NCBI RefSeq assembly: GCF_017654505.1
Contig: NC_054536.1
Span: forward strand, 11,457,794-11,521,793
Reading direction: 5' to 3'
Length of the DNA: 64,000 nt
Origin: Polyodon spathula
Taxonomy: Eukaryota > Chordata > Actinopteri > Acipenseriformes > Polyodontidae
In this document: piece by piece, positions 24,049-36,760 of the stretch
How positions within the stretch are numbered: position 1 is the first letter of the stretch
How the letters are laid out: every line of letters starts with the position of its first letter
Translations under genes and position numbers: made by a program
Notes under the pieces: model-generated
What the model was told of the DNA's origin: nothing
Seen by the model: only the letters and a program-made list of their open reading frames with translations
Databases searched by the model: none

Positions 24049-26105
24049 TAATACTGAAATTCATTTGAAACATATTCTACTAATTAAGTAGTTTAAATAT
24101 ATTTGAATGTTTTGCTGAAGGTAAATCTTTAGAAGGCTGCAAGTATAACATGCATTCTTACTGATGAGAATAAATATGTGTTTGTAAAAACAAACTGTTT
24201 TTCAAACAGCAATACACAAGTAAAAAGCTTACCAGGGATCACTTTCTTAAAAACTCCTGGAAACATTTAATAGATTTTATAATGCATAAGAAAATAGATT
24301 TATGTTCATAAGATTCCTCTGCTCTTTGAAGTATTGCTAATCAAAGGAAAACAATGTACAGTATAATGTGCACAAGGGCACAAGGGGATATCATATAAAT
24401 CGCATGTCAGACTTGCAGATGTATAAGTATGTCTCTGTATGTGATTGCACGCTGGCTCTGGGGTTGCAACGTATGTTCTTGAATATCTTATTTACCTTGA
24501 TGTATTCAGATAACATAAATTCAACCCATATGAAAAACATATATTCAATTTATTGCAAAGCCACCAAGATCAGTCATACATTATGGCCACACATGTGGAA
24601 TGTGTGGCTATTGAAATGTCACATTATTACAATGGTAAATTAAAAGATGTTCAAAAGCAAAAAATTGAAGGATTCCATTGATGGAATATTAATGGAAGTA
24701 TATCTGTTGATATGGCATCCCCATATGCTACACATGCCAGATCATCTTGTCATTTACATTATAAAGTGCTAACAATCACGATGAGTCTAATTGTTGGTGT
24801 GAACTGAAATTACATTTCACATTCCCCCACAAAAAGAAAAAAGATGAAGCAGAAATTTTAATTCAGAGCAAGTTAATAGCTTGCTTTATTTTAATGAAAA
24901 TGGTCATTTAAATCCCCAAAGTAATTATTATACAGCCCTAAGAATTGTCACATTAATTTGTTGAGTTTAATACTCTTGACTAGTCTTGATATCATGGTGT
25001 TTGATAAAAAATAAATCTAGTTATCTGCTGAAAATTATTTTGTGATCATGCCATTCTTGATTAGTAGCCAATAGAATAATTCTGGTATTAAACAGACAGT
25101 CATTTAACTGATTCATTACTGAATTATAAAAGATATTTTACTCTAAATTAATGCAAAGGCTAAATAAGTGGAGGCTCGCCATGTAGAACCAGACTTGCAG
25201 CCACCATTGCACCTGGTTCAAAATGGACAGGATGCTTTGCTATTCAGAGATAACTACGAATACTGCTGTAGCTTTTAAGGCCTCATGAGTTTCTTCACCC
25301 AGTGTAAGTGGAAATTTTGAATTCTGAAGAAGAGACATTTGAGGTCATGAAAGATGCTGTAGTGTTTGTATAGTTAATCTAATAAACAGTATCAACTCTT
25401 CAAAACTATGATCACTATAACTTGATTTATGGCAAAAAAAAAAAAAAAAAAAAAAAAAAATAAATAAAAACATATCTTGCAACAATATTGAGGTATACAA
25501 ATACATTTTGGGTGACATTCTCAGAGAGTGATTTTGCTCCAAAAAGGAAAAAAACAAAACATTACAATTCTTAAGACTACGAAACAACTCAAATATGTAT
25601 ATTCCTAAAATGTATGTCTACTTTTCTGGTTTGGCAGCTTTACTGAGTACAGTTTTATGTTCTGAAAAAATGGCATGCTAATGAGATCCCCATTACCCCA
25701 AACCAGCACAGACCCTTTATTGAGAAGCCCAAAGTGAGATGTATGTGTTCATTTCAAGGTTGATGTGGAGACTCAGTACTTGTTCTCCACATCAAAGCAC
25801 CACACCATGATTAGATGCATCCGTGAATATAACCTCCCTGCTCGGAAACCCCTTACTGGCCATGGCATGGAGGCTTTCTGTCCTCCTTCAGCAAGCGAGC
25901 ATTAGAAAGAAAATCCAGTCATCTTGAGCCACATTTGGAGAGGATGGGAGTGGAGCAGGGCAAAAGGAAAGACCTGAGCTGCTAATGCCATGTCCTGGAA
26001 GCCACTAAATATGCAAGATTAATCTTGAGTTTTGGTTCGAAGGTGCTAACACAAACCTACAGATCCTGAATGCAACGAGGCATCAAGAAGACAGGTGTCA
26101 GCCTG
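24047..26105. other. Unassigned DNA; possible conserved noncoding stretches
   Basis: No open frame with coding character. The parts near 24840-25090 and 25670-26060 are less AT-biased, free of simple repeats and rich in short TAAT/ATTA motifs. That look is compatible with conserved noncoding DNA, but nothing here proves it. Confidence 0.3.
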
Positions 26106-26106
26106 C

Positions 26107-26143
26107 AGCCCCCCCCCCCCCCCCCCCCGCCCCCCCCCCCCGC
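26107..26143. repeat. Poly-C tract
   Basis: About 37 bp of C interrupted by two G residues; a likely sequencing trouble spot. Confidence 0.95.
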
Positions 26144-27800
26144 CCTCATTAATTGCAGAAGATTGAGGACCAGGTGGATCATTTCAATCACCTGATTGGC
26201 AGGATTGGGGAATATCTTAAAGAGCAAGTAGTGGGGAAAATAATGTTGCACGTCCCCATGTGTTGCTACAATTTTCTAAATAATGTACATGTAATTGTTC
26301 TTTTCATTGTTAACAGAACTTTTTACACTTCTAATTTTAAAGTATGTTTCAAAGCTCTGTATAAAGATTATTGCTCACATTATTAAACAGGTAACACAGC
26401 AATAGTGATCCATGATGTGCTACGAAACAGAAAAGCCAGAGCCCTTGTTATGTTTATTTATTTATTTATTTTTTTTACACATATCCTGCAATGAAAAACC
26501 TAAATTACAGGTAGGTTATTTAAACAGTTTTAGCAACACGTGGGGATGCTACAGGAAAGTGGTTTCTCGTTTACAAAGAAAACTAAAGCAACTACAGTGC
26601 AAAAATAAGAAGTATAAGAATGATCTTACCACAGGAAAAAACAGTACCATTATTAGGGGGTTAATATGGGAAATGATTGTCAAATGTGAGTCTCTTCAGG
26701 GTACAAGTGTGTGTTAGGCTTGATAGATCTATAGATATACGGGTTTCAGGTAAAAATATCAATTTTAATAACGGCGGAATTGAAGATTCTTAAATAACTG
26801 TAAATATATATTTTTACTTAAGACCCATGGAATATAGTATAATTTAACAATATAATATACACCTGGGGTTCCTCTAAAATGCTTGACAGGGGTTATTGGA
26901 CAGATACATAAAAGAAAACTGACTACTTTAAATTAAAAGCATTGTTTATTCACAAGTTACAAAAAGAAAATATCAAGATAAGAGCAAAACTCTAGAACGT
27001 ATACCAAATAATACACAAGTTTATATATCAAACATAAACAAATAGCATCAAAAGCATTTAAACATCATTTCAGCTATAGGTGGGCAAATTTTATTTTAAA
27101 TTTCATCCAAAATGTTTTAAACATTACTTTTCCACCCTGCAAATGTAGTTTCTTTTTCAATCGGTGGCCATATTGTGATTTTTTAACGCCCCTGACGACT
27201 TTGAGCGTTTGTAATTACAATCTGCAATATGATTATACAAAATGAATACCATTTTTTAAAAATAAGTTTAATTCAAGTTGAACAACCTCTTTTTGGAGGG
27301 TTGATACTATTTGTATACAAGCCTGCCTATTAGAAAGCATAAATCTAAATATGGGCAGAATGTGGTAAAGGTGGGGCGCAGACAGAGCTGTTCAGCACAT
27401 TTTTTTAAAGGCTTGTGATTTATTATCTATATATAAAAAAACACTAAGTAGTAATGACTTGTATAAAGAGTATGTATTGGAAAAAATACAAAACAACATA
27501 TCAATGATGTTAAAAAGCCACAATAGCAACATTTTACAATATTTGTTTAGTTCATACTGCAGTAAAATGCATAAGTCATTTTAAAAGGGTCATATTTTGT
27601 TTACAGCATATCAAAATGTGACTATGAAATGCTTATGTTAAAGTAAATTATTGTGTCTCTCATAAGTGCGACACTATAAATGCTATATTATTTGTACTAA
27701 TATTTAAAGTCCCCTGATGAGATGAGCCAGTTAAACTGAACGCATATCATTTATTCCCACCCCTATTACTCTGAAACCACATCTAATACAGTCAAGCCAC
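26144..27800. other. Unassigned AT-rich DNA
   Basis: The frame at 26412-26717 has a basic, coiled-coil-like stretch ('VSRLQRKLKQLQCKNKKYKN') but no splice context or family match that I recognise. 'cctgatgagatgagccagtt' near 27712 resembles the CTGATGAAG motif common at LINE 3' ends. Confidence 0.4.
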
Positions 27801-28153
27801 TGTGACCAAAATTCAATGGTTCTTGGTGGTAAATCTCTCTCCTGGTCTATGAGAGCACTAAATAACGGGAACAGAGTACCCTGGACTGTTTGGCCTGACA
27901 CTTCATTCTAGGGTTAAAAGGAAGTCGGTAATTTAGAAAAGGGGCGGAGCTTCGGTACATTAATTCATTGACCTGGAAGTGAAACAATGTGTCAGCTGCA
28001 AGTGCTTTAATGATTGGGCTGTTTGAAATACTGGGCTGGGTTAGTATCTTACAGCCCGTCTCTGGATGACAAAGTGTTTGTTTAAAAGTTTGAGTAAACA
28101 TTTTTGAAAGAATACTATTACTAGGTATTTTATAGTTTGCAAATTTGCTTAAG
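27801..28153 (+). mobile_element. LTR-like block, family D copy 2 (partial)
   Basis: Starts TGTGACCAAAATTCAATGGT and matches the first 60 bp of the LTR at 21467 ('tcttggtg' followed by a pyrimidine-rich 'atctctctcctgg'). Its right end is not defined: the family B solo LTR inserted at 28159, and continuation after 28953 is not evident. Probably an old LTR fragment serving as the target of the younger insertion. Confidence 0.5.
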
Positions 28154-28158
28154 GTGAG

Positions 28159-28948
28159 TATGGAAGGGTGAGGGTATTCACTAACACGGGAGACAGAAGA
28201 TGGTACTTGAAAACACTATACAGATGCCCAGTTGTATTTATTTTCTTTTTTATTTATTTTAGCCCACAGAGGGTGCTGTTGTCTGTGGCCTGTATACCGG
28301 CAACAGTAATCAGGACCACATGGTTACCAACACAGGTATATATGTATGCCTGTTTGTGCAGGCGCACTCACAGGTGCTCAAAAATAATAATGAAAACAGA
28401 AGGCAAAAGAAAAGGTGACAATAAAACAAAGTAATAATACTACAAAACAAAGGTGCTGCTTGCGCAGTGCCCCCACTGCCACTATACCGGTCAGCTCAGG
28501 TCTCCATCCTGTGCTTGGCTATTCTCTATACACTGGGGTGGCCAGAGTTCCCTGTATATCTACACACATCCCCTCATGTATATATTTTATTTTATATGGT
28601 CTTCTTTCTCTTGGCTGGTTGTCATCCTCAGCTGTGCTTGCCTATTTTAGTCACTCGTTCCAACCACTGGCATTCCTGTCTGGTCTATGTTTATACCAGC
28701 CTTCTCCGTCGGCGTCTCAGTGTCTTCTCAATCACGACCACCAGAATGCATAATCAATCACAGTACTTAAGGGCCGAGCAATCCCCCAAGGCCTGCCTCT
28801 CAGCCACTCAGAGAGGGAAAGCCAGCACAGCCTCTTCCCCACCTCTCTGTGTCATCGCCATGACTGACAATCGGATCTTATGAGGCTGCTGCCCTTGTCC
28901 TGCTGTACCACTCATGCGTCAGACCATCAGCACAGATCTCCCATTACA
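28159..28948 (-). mobile_element. Solo LTR, family B copy 1
   Basis: Flanked by the exact 5-bp duplication GTGAG (28154-28158 and 28949-28953). Read on the minus strand it starts TGTAATGGGAGATCTGTGCT, matches the plus-strand LTR at 51836-52523 through the 'agcagcacctttgttt' and 'tcattattatttttgagcac' regions, and ends near CCTTCCATA, where the terminal CA has decayed to TA. There is no internal region. Open frames on the plus strand here (28415-28883) are antisense shadows of LTR sequence. Confidence 0.85.
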
Positions 28949-29097
28949 GTGAGATATTGCATTATTTAAGGCTATGACATTAAAACCTTGCATATGCTGT
29001 CTTCATAATGATTTTAAATTGCGAATCAAGTAATTGATTGCTAATATGCTAAAAGTGGAGCTTGGAGCCAGTTCCTTAGATTTCCAGCTTGGATGAG

Positions 29098-29519
29098 TGT
29101 GACCTGGCAGGAGCCTTGCTCTTGTGAACAGTGTGGTGGTATTTTGTATTTAAGTTTGACAGGGATGGTGTTCATACTATTCCTTGCTGAATACACGTGT
29201 GGAATGTGGCTGGGTCTTGATTGAATAATGGATCCTCAATCAAGTCTCAGCCATGTGGTCTACAAGGGTGCAGGAATCCTATGTCTGGTGGAATGTTCAG
29301 TGAAAGTAAAGGCCCAGTCTAAAAAGGAGGAGTTTGTTGGTGTTTTCTGTGAAGGCACTGCCCAGCCTGGACAATACAGCAAAACTGTTTAACTATAAGG
29401 TTTTGTTTTGTTTAAATCCCTTCTTTTGGCTCCTGTGCTTTGTTTGTTTGTCTTTTGTTTGTAAATAAATGTCCGCTTCAGCCTGTAACCAACCTAAACA
29501 GTGACACTACCCTTTCACA
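29098..29519 (+). mobile_element. Solo LTR, family C copy 2
   Basis: Begins TGTGACCTGG and ends CTTTCACA, flanked by the exact 5-bp duplication ATGAG (29093-29097 and 29520-29524). It shares 'gttttgtttaaatccctt' and the following T-rich segment with the reverse complement of 18525-18892. A poly(A)-type 'gtaaataaatg' lies near 29461. Length 422 bp; no coding content. Confidence 0.8.
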
Positions 29520-29524
29520 ATGAG

Positions 29525-31190
29525 TAAGATTTGTTAAGCTGAGCAAATTTAGTTATTTTGCTAACTGGTTGAAAAAAGGTAAAGATTTAGTTTCAGTTAA
29601 TAAAATTATGTTTAGTTAGGATAGCGTTCCTCGTGCAGTACCTCCATTCTAACAAGAGCAGCATTTTTTTGTAACTTAGTTTTAACATTGTTTTGCATTT
29701 TGTATTTTTGTAAAATTTGAGTGAAAACCACGACCCTGCTGAAGGAGCAACACAATCCCAAGTGATACCATTGTTGGTAGCCCGGTGGTGGTGTATTGTA
29801 TTGCATGCGTTACGTAATAAAACCTGGATACAGGTGCCAGCGTTTTCAACTGCAATTTCTCTTACACTTTTTACCAGCAGACTTTTTTTTTTTATTTTAC
29901 GATGTTCACACAGAACTGCACATTGTCCCTGATAGGCAAAGTGTTTCATTAATGAGTCTCTTTTCAATTTTCTAATGTAGGAACCATACAGATTCTGTAC
30001 AAGTATGACATTGCTACACTGAATCTGCTTGTCCTTAAAGGTGAGATTGGTATGTATATATTTTAGTTTTCACTCAGTGCATACAAGTCACTTGGCAGTA
30101 GCCTGAACCTAGGGATGGAGTGTGTATGATGCCATAAAGATAACAAAGCTATGTTCAAAACTGAAATCAGTTAGAACTGGTTTAAAATGCTAGTAGAGGG
30201 TAGTACAAATAGTTTATAATCAGTCTGGGGTGTTGGCGGTATGTGATTGGTTGTATGTTAATAAATTATTGCTTTGCTTTCAGTATAATTAGAAACTGTA
30301 AAGCAGAAATCCTTTGTGGTTCTCTTTGCTGTTGAAGGTCACCCAGTACTTTGAGCTCACTGTACTGTAATGCTGTGGAGACTTCTGCTTTCTGTGTAAT
30401 AAACTGCTTTTGGTGAGAAACGTTACCAAGAAGACCTTATTGACTTCTTTGATCACGGTAAATCACCTGCATCCTCTATGCCTTGGATACCAATCTGGTG
30501 CTAATGGGGAAAACTCTTAGTGGATTTAACTTGTGAAAATGGTTGCACACACACAGGAGTTAAACTTTAAAATTAAAATTTGTAAGCATTACCTGAAATC
30601 TGGTGTGGTTTACCGTACAAATGGTGTATAAGTCACACCGGTGACTAAGACGCCCCCCACCTTCCCTTTTTAGAACCCCCTAAAAATAACTAGAAAATAG
30701 ACATATACAAAGTTTGTTACAGTACATTTAGTGTTGCTAAGTGGTATCTTTATTAATGCATTCAACTAAAATGTCGATTTAAAAACACTTTCAAAATAGT
30801 TAGTGCAAAACTATACAGCAACCTGTCAAACTTCTATTAGATGGAATTTGATCGAACAGTTTTCCTTTTATCTTGCCATAGATTGTATGATGGTAATCTT
30901 TTTTTTTTTTTTTTTTTAAAGAGCGCTTTAAGGCAAAAAAAGGCAAAATGTACATTTTGCTGGTTTAGATTTAATTGGCTCAGCAAATAATTTAAAGTAG
31001 CCATTATACCTTTCCATAATGCACAAATAGTTTGAACAGAAACCTGTAATTGTTTTCAATTGTAGATTTACACAACAAAAAAAGTATAATGTGCATGTAC
31101 CGCAAAACAAAACATCTCATAACAATTGTACTTACATCTCCCAAGAGAAAACATGCCTAACAAGTGTGATTACATAAAAAAGGAAAGAAT
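29525..31190. other. Unassigned DNA
   Basis: No coding signal or nameable repeat. An oligo-T run sits at 30899-30917. Confidence 0.45.
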
Positions 31191-31199
31191 ATTACAAAC

Positions 31200-31650
31200 C
31201 CATGGCATCGGGGCTCTAGTATATTGTTGTATTGAATTAACATTATGTAAATGATTCCACACACAGCAACGGTTAGCTTTGACTTTGAATTCCTCTGTAT
31301 AATTAGTTTAGCTGCTGTTCTTTGGCTTCAGCTGTGCAGCCTTGTACAGCATCAGTAATTGTAATAAATGCTAATTAAAATGGGGAAAGAGTTCAATTGT
31401 TCTACACTGACCTTGCTTTGAATTTTGATCAGGGATATCATATATCCGACAGGATCCACAAGGAATATTCCATTACAATTGCAAATCATATAAACAGCTT
31501 GTTCGCTCTTGTTGAAGGAAATTAACAATGTGTTCAGACTGCTGTAATTGAATCTTAAAGCTGGTCTTTAATACCTGGTAATGCCATAAAACAGATTTCT
31601 CACATTAAAACCATTATTACAAAATATCACCCAATTAAACTGATGCATAA
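31200..31650. promoter_or_regulatory. Possible conserved noncoding element
   Basis: About 450 bp with no simple repeats or transposon signatures and a dense set of TAAT/ATTA cores, for example 'cagtaattgtaataaatgct' and 'attacaattgcaaatcat'. The second text contains an octamer-like ATTTGCAT in reverse orientation. This composition is common in vertebrate developmental enhancers bound by homeodomain and POU factors. The assignment is inference from composition only. Confidence 0.25.
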
Positions 31651-32960
31651 ATCAGAAAGAGACACTAAAAAATAAAGCACACCATTTCTCAATACATCTG
31701 TTTAGCACAATGTTATAAGTGTTTAAGGTTTGTTGTATGTGCTTATGTATAACAATGTGTTTTAATATAACCCTGATAATGGAGTGTAATAAAATAATAA
31801 TAGTATTAAAATAATAAATAAGGGGGCAGACCTAGTTGAACCGACACCTTGAAAATATGTAATAATCACACATACTGAACTGTTGATTCATACACAGCAT
31901 GACCCCGTAAGGGGTAAGGTTTTATCAGCATTTTGAGGAACAGTTGTTAAACACACAGTTAAAACAAAATGTACTTACAAAAAAAAAAAAAAAAAGAACA
32001 ATATGCACTCATGTTAGTAAGTCCACACATAAATGTGTCCTTGATGTGACAAGACCAGGGAATTGATCATACTTGATGTATTCTGGTATAAATGTAGATG
32101 TTACCACAGTTTACATATCGAAGCGTATTCATATAATAGCCACCACCTTGGTGGAAAAGCATGTGTGTTTGGCAAACTGAGCCAACAATATAAATCTAGT
32201 CTTAGGTGATTTAAAGAAAAATGTTCTGTGCTTCCCTTCTCATTATATGTTTTTCTTTCTTCCTGCATTCATTTTTAACATCAGCAGGAATTAAATATAA
32301 TATTCAATTACAATGGGCATAAATCCTGCTCTCTGACTGATTGACAAGGTATGTAAGCAATAATCCACAGGATGTGCGGTCAGACATATCTTAGGCACGC
32401 CTGGGTGCGCTGTTATCTAACGTTTAGATAGTGCTGCATTAAACAAGCCTACAGTACTAGTAGTATCGTTTTAGACTAGTCACACCAGATTTCTATTTCT
32501 AGTTACATTATTGGTTACATACAGTGTCAGTATCTATATGGCACAAGTAGTGTAAGGAGAGATCATTCAATAAGGCAGGGTTTTCACATCTTGTTTTGAG
32601 TGCACTTGCTTCATGAGCACTTGTAGTGCCGGTCAAAAACTGCAAGGAAAGTCAGCAACTGAGGATCTGCAAAGCAGACGTAACTCAACTACAAAACATG
32701 CAAAATAGCAACTGAAGATCAAACCCAGGACCCAAGATGCGAATTACATTCTGAAAATGGAAAGAAAGTGCGTATTCACAGCGCTTCACTTTTATCAACT
32801 ACAAAGCTTTATTTTAAATTGCAGGCTCACAAAACACTTTGCAGTTGATCTAAGCTGTGGCAGATCTATAACTAGTTTCTGATTGAATCATGGAAATATG
32901 GCCCTTCGTGTACCATGGTTAGAAAAAGCTCAGCATTCTTTAAAAGTATGTAATAAACCA
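31651..32960. other. Unassigned AT-rich DNA
   Basis: No recognised feature apart from a poly-A run near 31980. Confidence 0.45.
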
Positions 32961-32965
32961 GTGAG

Positions 32966-32967
<2 letters not shown>

Positions 32968-33030
<63 letters not shown>

Positions 33031-33064
33031 TATATATAGATAGATATAGATATAGATATAGATA
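32968..33064. repeat. (TA)n grading into (TAGA)n
   Basis: Compound microsatellite: pure TA followed by 'gatataga' units. Confidence 0.95.
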
Positions 33065-34560
33065 TTGTATTTAACCCATTGTGCATATGCAGTGACTTAT
33101 GTATGGAAATATTCTTAAAACTGTTTCCCCTAACATGCACTGGTAACACAGTTAGTAAATATTCAATAAAATGCATACATGCATATTATCAACAACAACT
33201 TGAGTTATAACAATCGTTATTCATTTTATTATAATTACACATTTATGAGAACTTTTGATAGCTTTTATCACCTACTTAATCAAGGTAACCTGAATAGGTT
33301 TTATTTGCTATCGTGTGAAATGGAGTTTTGCAACTGTTGGATTTTGAAGGAAAGGGCACACACAGGATAATTCCAGTTTATCACTGAAGACTTAAACACA
33401 GATGTATTAGTTAGAGTGGCTTTCTTTCTTTTGACAATCCATCATGGGACAGCTAGGGCACTGACACTGCATACTTTAAAATATTTATCTACGGGTGACA
33501 TTTATCTACTGTGCTGTCCAGGGAAACATAAATATGACAACAACAAAAAGAATGAAGATCAATTCTTAAATAAGAAAAACAAGGATTCAAAATACCAAAT
33601 CCACTTTATTGTGAAATTAACATATCTGAGAAATATTTAGTCCTAATTATCTCTCTAAAAGCACTGACTACAATATGTAAATCTAGTCATCCATGTTCCT
33701 TTGATGATAAGGGCTGAGTCATGCGTTTCAGTCATGCTGAATCTTTAGTTTGCTTAAATGCAGCAAGGTACATAAGGTGATTTATCACAGTTAACAAGAC
33801 TGTGGATTGAAAAAAAAAAAAGACTTATAGCTAATGGGTTATGAGGCTATTCCAAATATGTTTTTTTTTTTCTTTTCGTACAAAACATGCATCTCACAAA
33901 AGAAATTGGTCAAAGTAGCACAGCATATTATCAAGATTAAAACACAATACGCATATAATGTAACATATATTGTAAAATAACCTATGGGTCAGAATATACA
34001 ATCACTATTATTGTGTCTGCCTACCCTACACAGATTGAAAGGACAACAGTGTGTTAAAATATATTATTACATAATAAATACATATGATTAAACACTAAAC
34101 ATGTTATTGCAGGCCTAAATGTAATTCAATATGCTGATGGTCCTATGTAATGAATTCGGAAGCACTCACTTCATCACATGCATTACTGGTATAATAATGA
34201 CAAACACAATACCTTCAGTAACAGCATTGTTGTCACACCATCCTGGTTGTACGTTTTATTTAAAACCATTAAAAATCAAACCCTGCTTTATTTGGGTACA
34301 TTCTTTTTTTTTCCTTCACAGCTTCATCACTTTTCATCACTAGGAAGACATTTGTGAGATTCTTATTGGTTGCTTTAGTCTTACATTTATACACACATAG
34401 TTAAATGAGCAAAATTATTGTTAATATTCATTTACTCAGTATAGGCTACTACTCTATTATGTTGTTTAATGCATAATGCCAAAAACTTACCACAGGATTG
34501 AACCTGAATTTGTTGGAACTCATAAACAGACCCTTACCGTAGCACAGCAGTTAGTAAACT
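33065..34560. other. Unassigned AT-rich DNA
   Basis: No convincing open frame or repeat. Confidence 0.45.
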
Positions 34561-34563
34561 ATT

Positions 34564-34565
<2 letters not shown>

Positions 34566-34626
<61 letters not shown>
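34566..34626. repeat. (GT)n microsatellite
   Basis: About 61 bp of uninterrupted GT. Confidence 0.97.
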
Positions 34627-34629
<3 letters not shown>

Positions 34630-35369
34630 AATCAGAGATTTATCACATTCTGAGACACTCATTATAAAAAAACTCCTGAGAGTTAATGATGATTTTAAAG
34701 AGATTACATGAATAATTTCATGGCAGCAAGGGTGTTTCTCAATGCCTCAAATTCATTTAAATGTACTTATGATTCTCTTTTCCCTGAGGAACGTGACTAT
34801 TTCTAGAGTGTATAAATTACTTCTTGGGCAAAATATGACTTAATCCTTTTGAAAATGTACTTTGTTACATGAATCTTAATGATGTACTTTAACCTACTTG
34901 AACTAACCAAGATTCGGGTTATTTGTATTACAAAATATTTTGAACCATGGAATATTGTGGGAGAAATTCATAGTTATAATTGAGTTACTGCACTGATGAA
35001 GGCCAGCGGCTGCAATGCGGCTGCCTGAATGCGCTTCATTGTTTTTTCATAATGATGTTTTAACAATAAACATATAAGCTTAACAGCTTAAAAGCTTTCC
35101 TGGTGAGTGCATGACCTTTTACGACATTCTGTACTTTATAATATGACATTTCAAATCAAACTATGGGAAAGAGATGCTGGGATGCTAATTAAGTTTGTCT
35201 TCCCCCAACCTTCCTACCTTCAAAACATTCTTGATTGATCTACTTCAAAGGACTATATATTGGTAACAGGGTCGTGAACATTTAAACTGGGGAATGGTTT
35301 AGATTACCTGATGTGCTGATCTTTATTGTATAAACAAACAAAGCTGTTTCTTGTGTTTTAATTAAGAAC
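34630..35369. other. Unassigned DNA with a LINE-tail-like motif
   Basis: Near 34993-35090 'cactgatgaaggccagcggc' is followed by an 'aacaataaacatataagctt' stretch, a layout seen at the 3' end of some fish retroelements. Otherwise nothing recognised. Confidence 0.35.
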
Positions 35370-35835
35370 GTCTGCCTCAGTGGTGCACAACATCCGGCCC
35401 ACAGAGAGGCATTCTGTGGCCTGCAATACTTGATCTTTTTTAATATAATTTTCCACAAAACAATTATATTTACCAATTTACAGAACAGCACATTTATTCA
35501 TATAATAACACCGATAAACAGGTCTACTTTATTTTTGTATTCAAATATACACACCTGCCACTTCCTTAGCAACGGAGGCAGAAGCTAAATTGAGAACTCC
35601 CCATTGTGATTGGTTGATGCCTGAAGTTTGATTTTTACATTCATGGTGCATGCATTGGTTCTTCAGGGTGTACATATTTGCAGAAATGACTGGGAATTTG
35701 TTATGCTAGATTGGCGCCAGCGGTATACCGACTTGTAGTGTTGAAGTTGACTGTTGGCACGTTTAATATAAAAAAGTGAAAAATTCTACAAAATTCAATG
35801 AAACATGGACCAAGAAATATTGCTTTGTGGAAGAC

Positions 35836-36337
35836 TGTGAGGCATGTGAGTAAAAATGGATTTTCCAGACAGTGATTTACGTGTAAAAATTAAAATTTTA
35901 TTTAATATTACACGGAAAAAAAAAGAAAAATAATAAAGAAGGATGTGAGGGAAGGAGTGCTGGAGTAATCAAAAATAAAGGAACGGAAGCCTCTTAGTCC
36001 TCTTCGCGCTCTGCTTAAATCCAAAAATAAAACAAAAAGGAATAAAAACAGAAAAGAGCCAAGTTAGTAAGGCCTCCGTTCGTGACACAGTCCAAACTCC
36101 CACATACTTCCCTCCAGCCTTTTTTTCCCCGCCTCTATTCCTTAGGACCAACCCCGAACACAGTAACACGTTCCCTTTAGTATGCAAACCCCGCCCCGGT
36201 AGTCAGGGGATCATCAATCCCAAACTGACAGGTATCCTTAATTTCACTTGACTCCAGTGGCTGGAATTTACATACTCGTACTTCCGCCCCTCGCCAAGGT
36301 GCCGCCCCTCAAAAAGATGACTTTTGTCATGGTCACA
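35836..36337 (-). mobile_element. Solo LTR nested in the hAT element
   Basis: A 502-bp insert starting TGTGAGGC and ending GGTCACA, so its termini are the inverted pair TGTGA/TCACA. It is flanked by AGAC on both sides (35832-35835 and 36338-36341; the match extends to AAGAC on one alignment). A minus-strand poly(A)-like AATAAAATT near 35899-35907 puts the LTR in the minus orientation. It interrupts the hAT transposase between 'CFVED' and the BED finger, so it inserted after the hAT element. Confidence 0.75.
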
Positions 36338-36649
36338 AGACCTTGGTAAGGGAAGTCCCGAGTTGGTTTGATGCCTTCTACTGTTGGGAGGCTGAATTGC
36401 AGACCGAAACCCCTTTGACTCATCACAAAGACAGAGGATTAAATATATGTTTAATTTGTAAAGAAACTGTTGCAGTGCCAAATGAATTTAACTTAGAGGC
36501 ATTACGACACAAAACATTCAAGTTTTAATGAGTACACAGGAGAACTGCGAAATAAAAAAAATGGCAGATCTTAGACGACAGCTGTCTGCCCAGCAAGATG
36601 ACTTCCGATAGGTGCAGAACTAAAAACTAAAAGTGCCACTATAAATGTG

Positions 36650-36760
36650 CCTGGAAGCTATGAATTAGCTTCATTAATTGCTAAGACATCTCTAAAAATG
36701 CCACAGAGAGCTATGACTTAGCTTAATTAATTACTAAGACATCTAGACTATTTACTGCTG
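36650..36760. repeat. Local tandem duplication in the hAT transposase
   Basis: 'agctatgaattagcttcatt' (from 36656) recurs as 'agctatgacttagcttaatt' (from 36710), and both are followed by an 'aattnctaagacatct' block. Period about 55 bp; the spacer has diverged. Confidence 0.8.

Noticed and set aside
28415..28883. Overlapping plus-strand frames up to 138 codons
   Set aside because: They lie wholly inside the minus-oriented family B solo LTR and are absent as a conserved frame from its sister at 51836-52523.
34566..34626. Candidate CRISPR-like or tandem array
   Set aside because: This and the other arrays are simple di- or trinucleotide microsatellites; there are no spaced repeats with unique spacers anywhere in the window.
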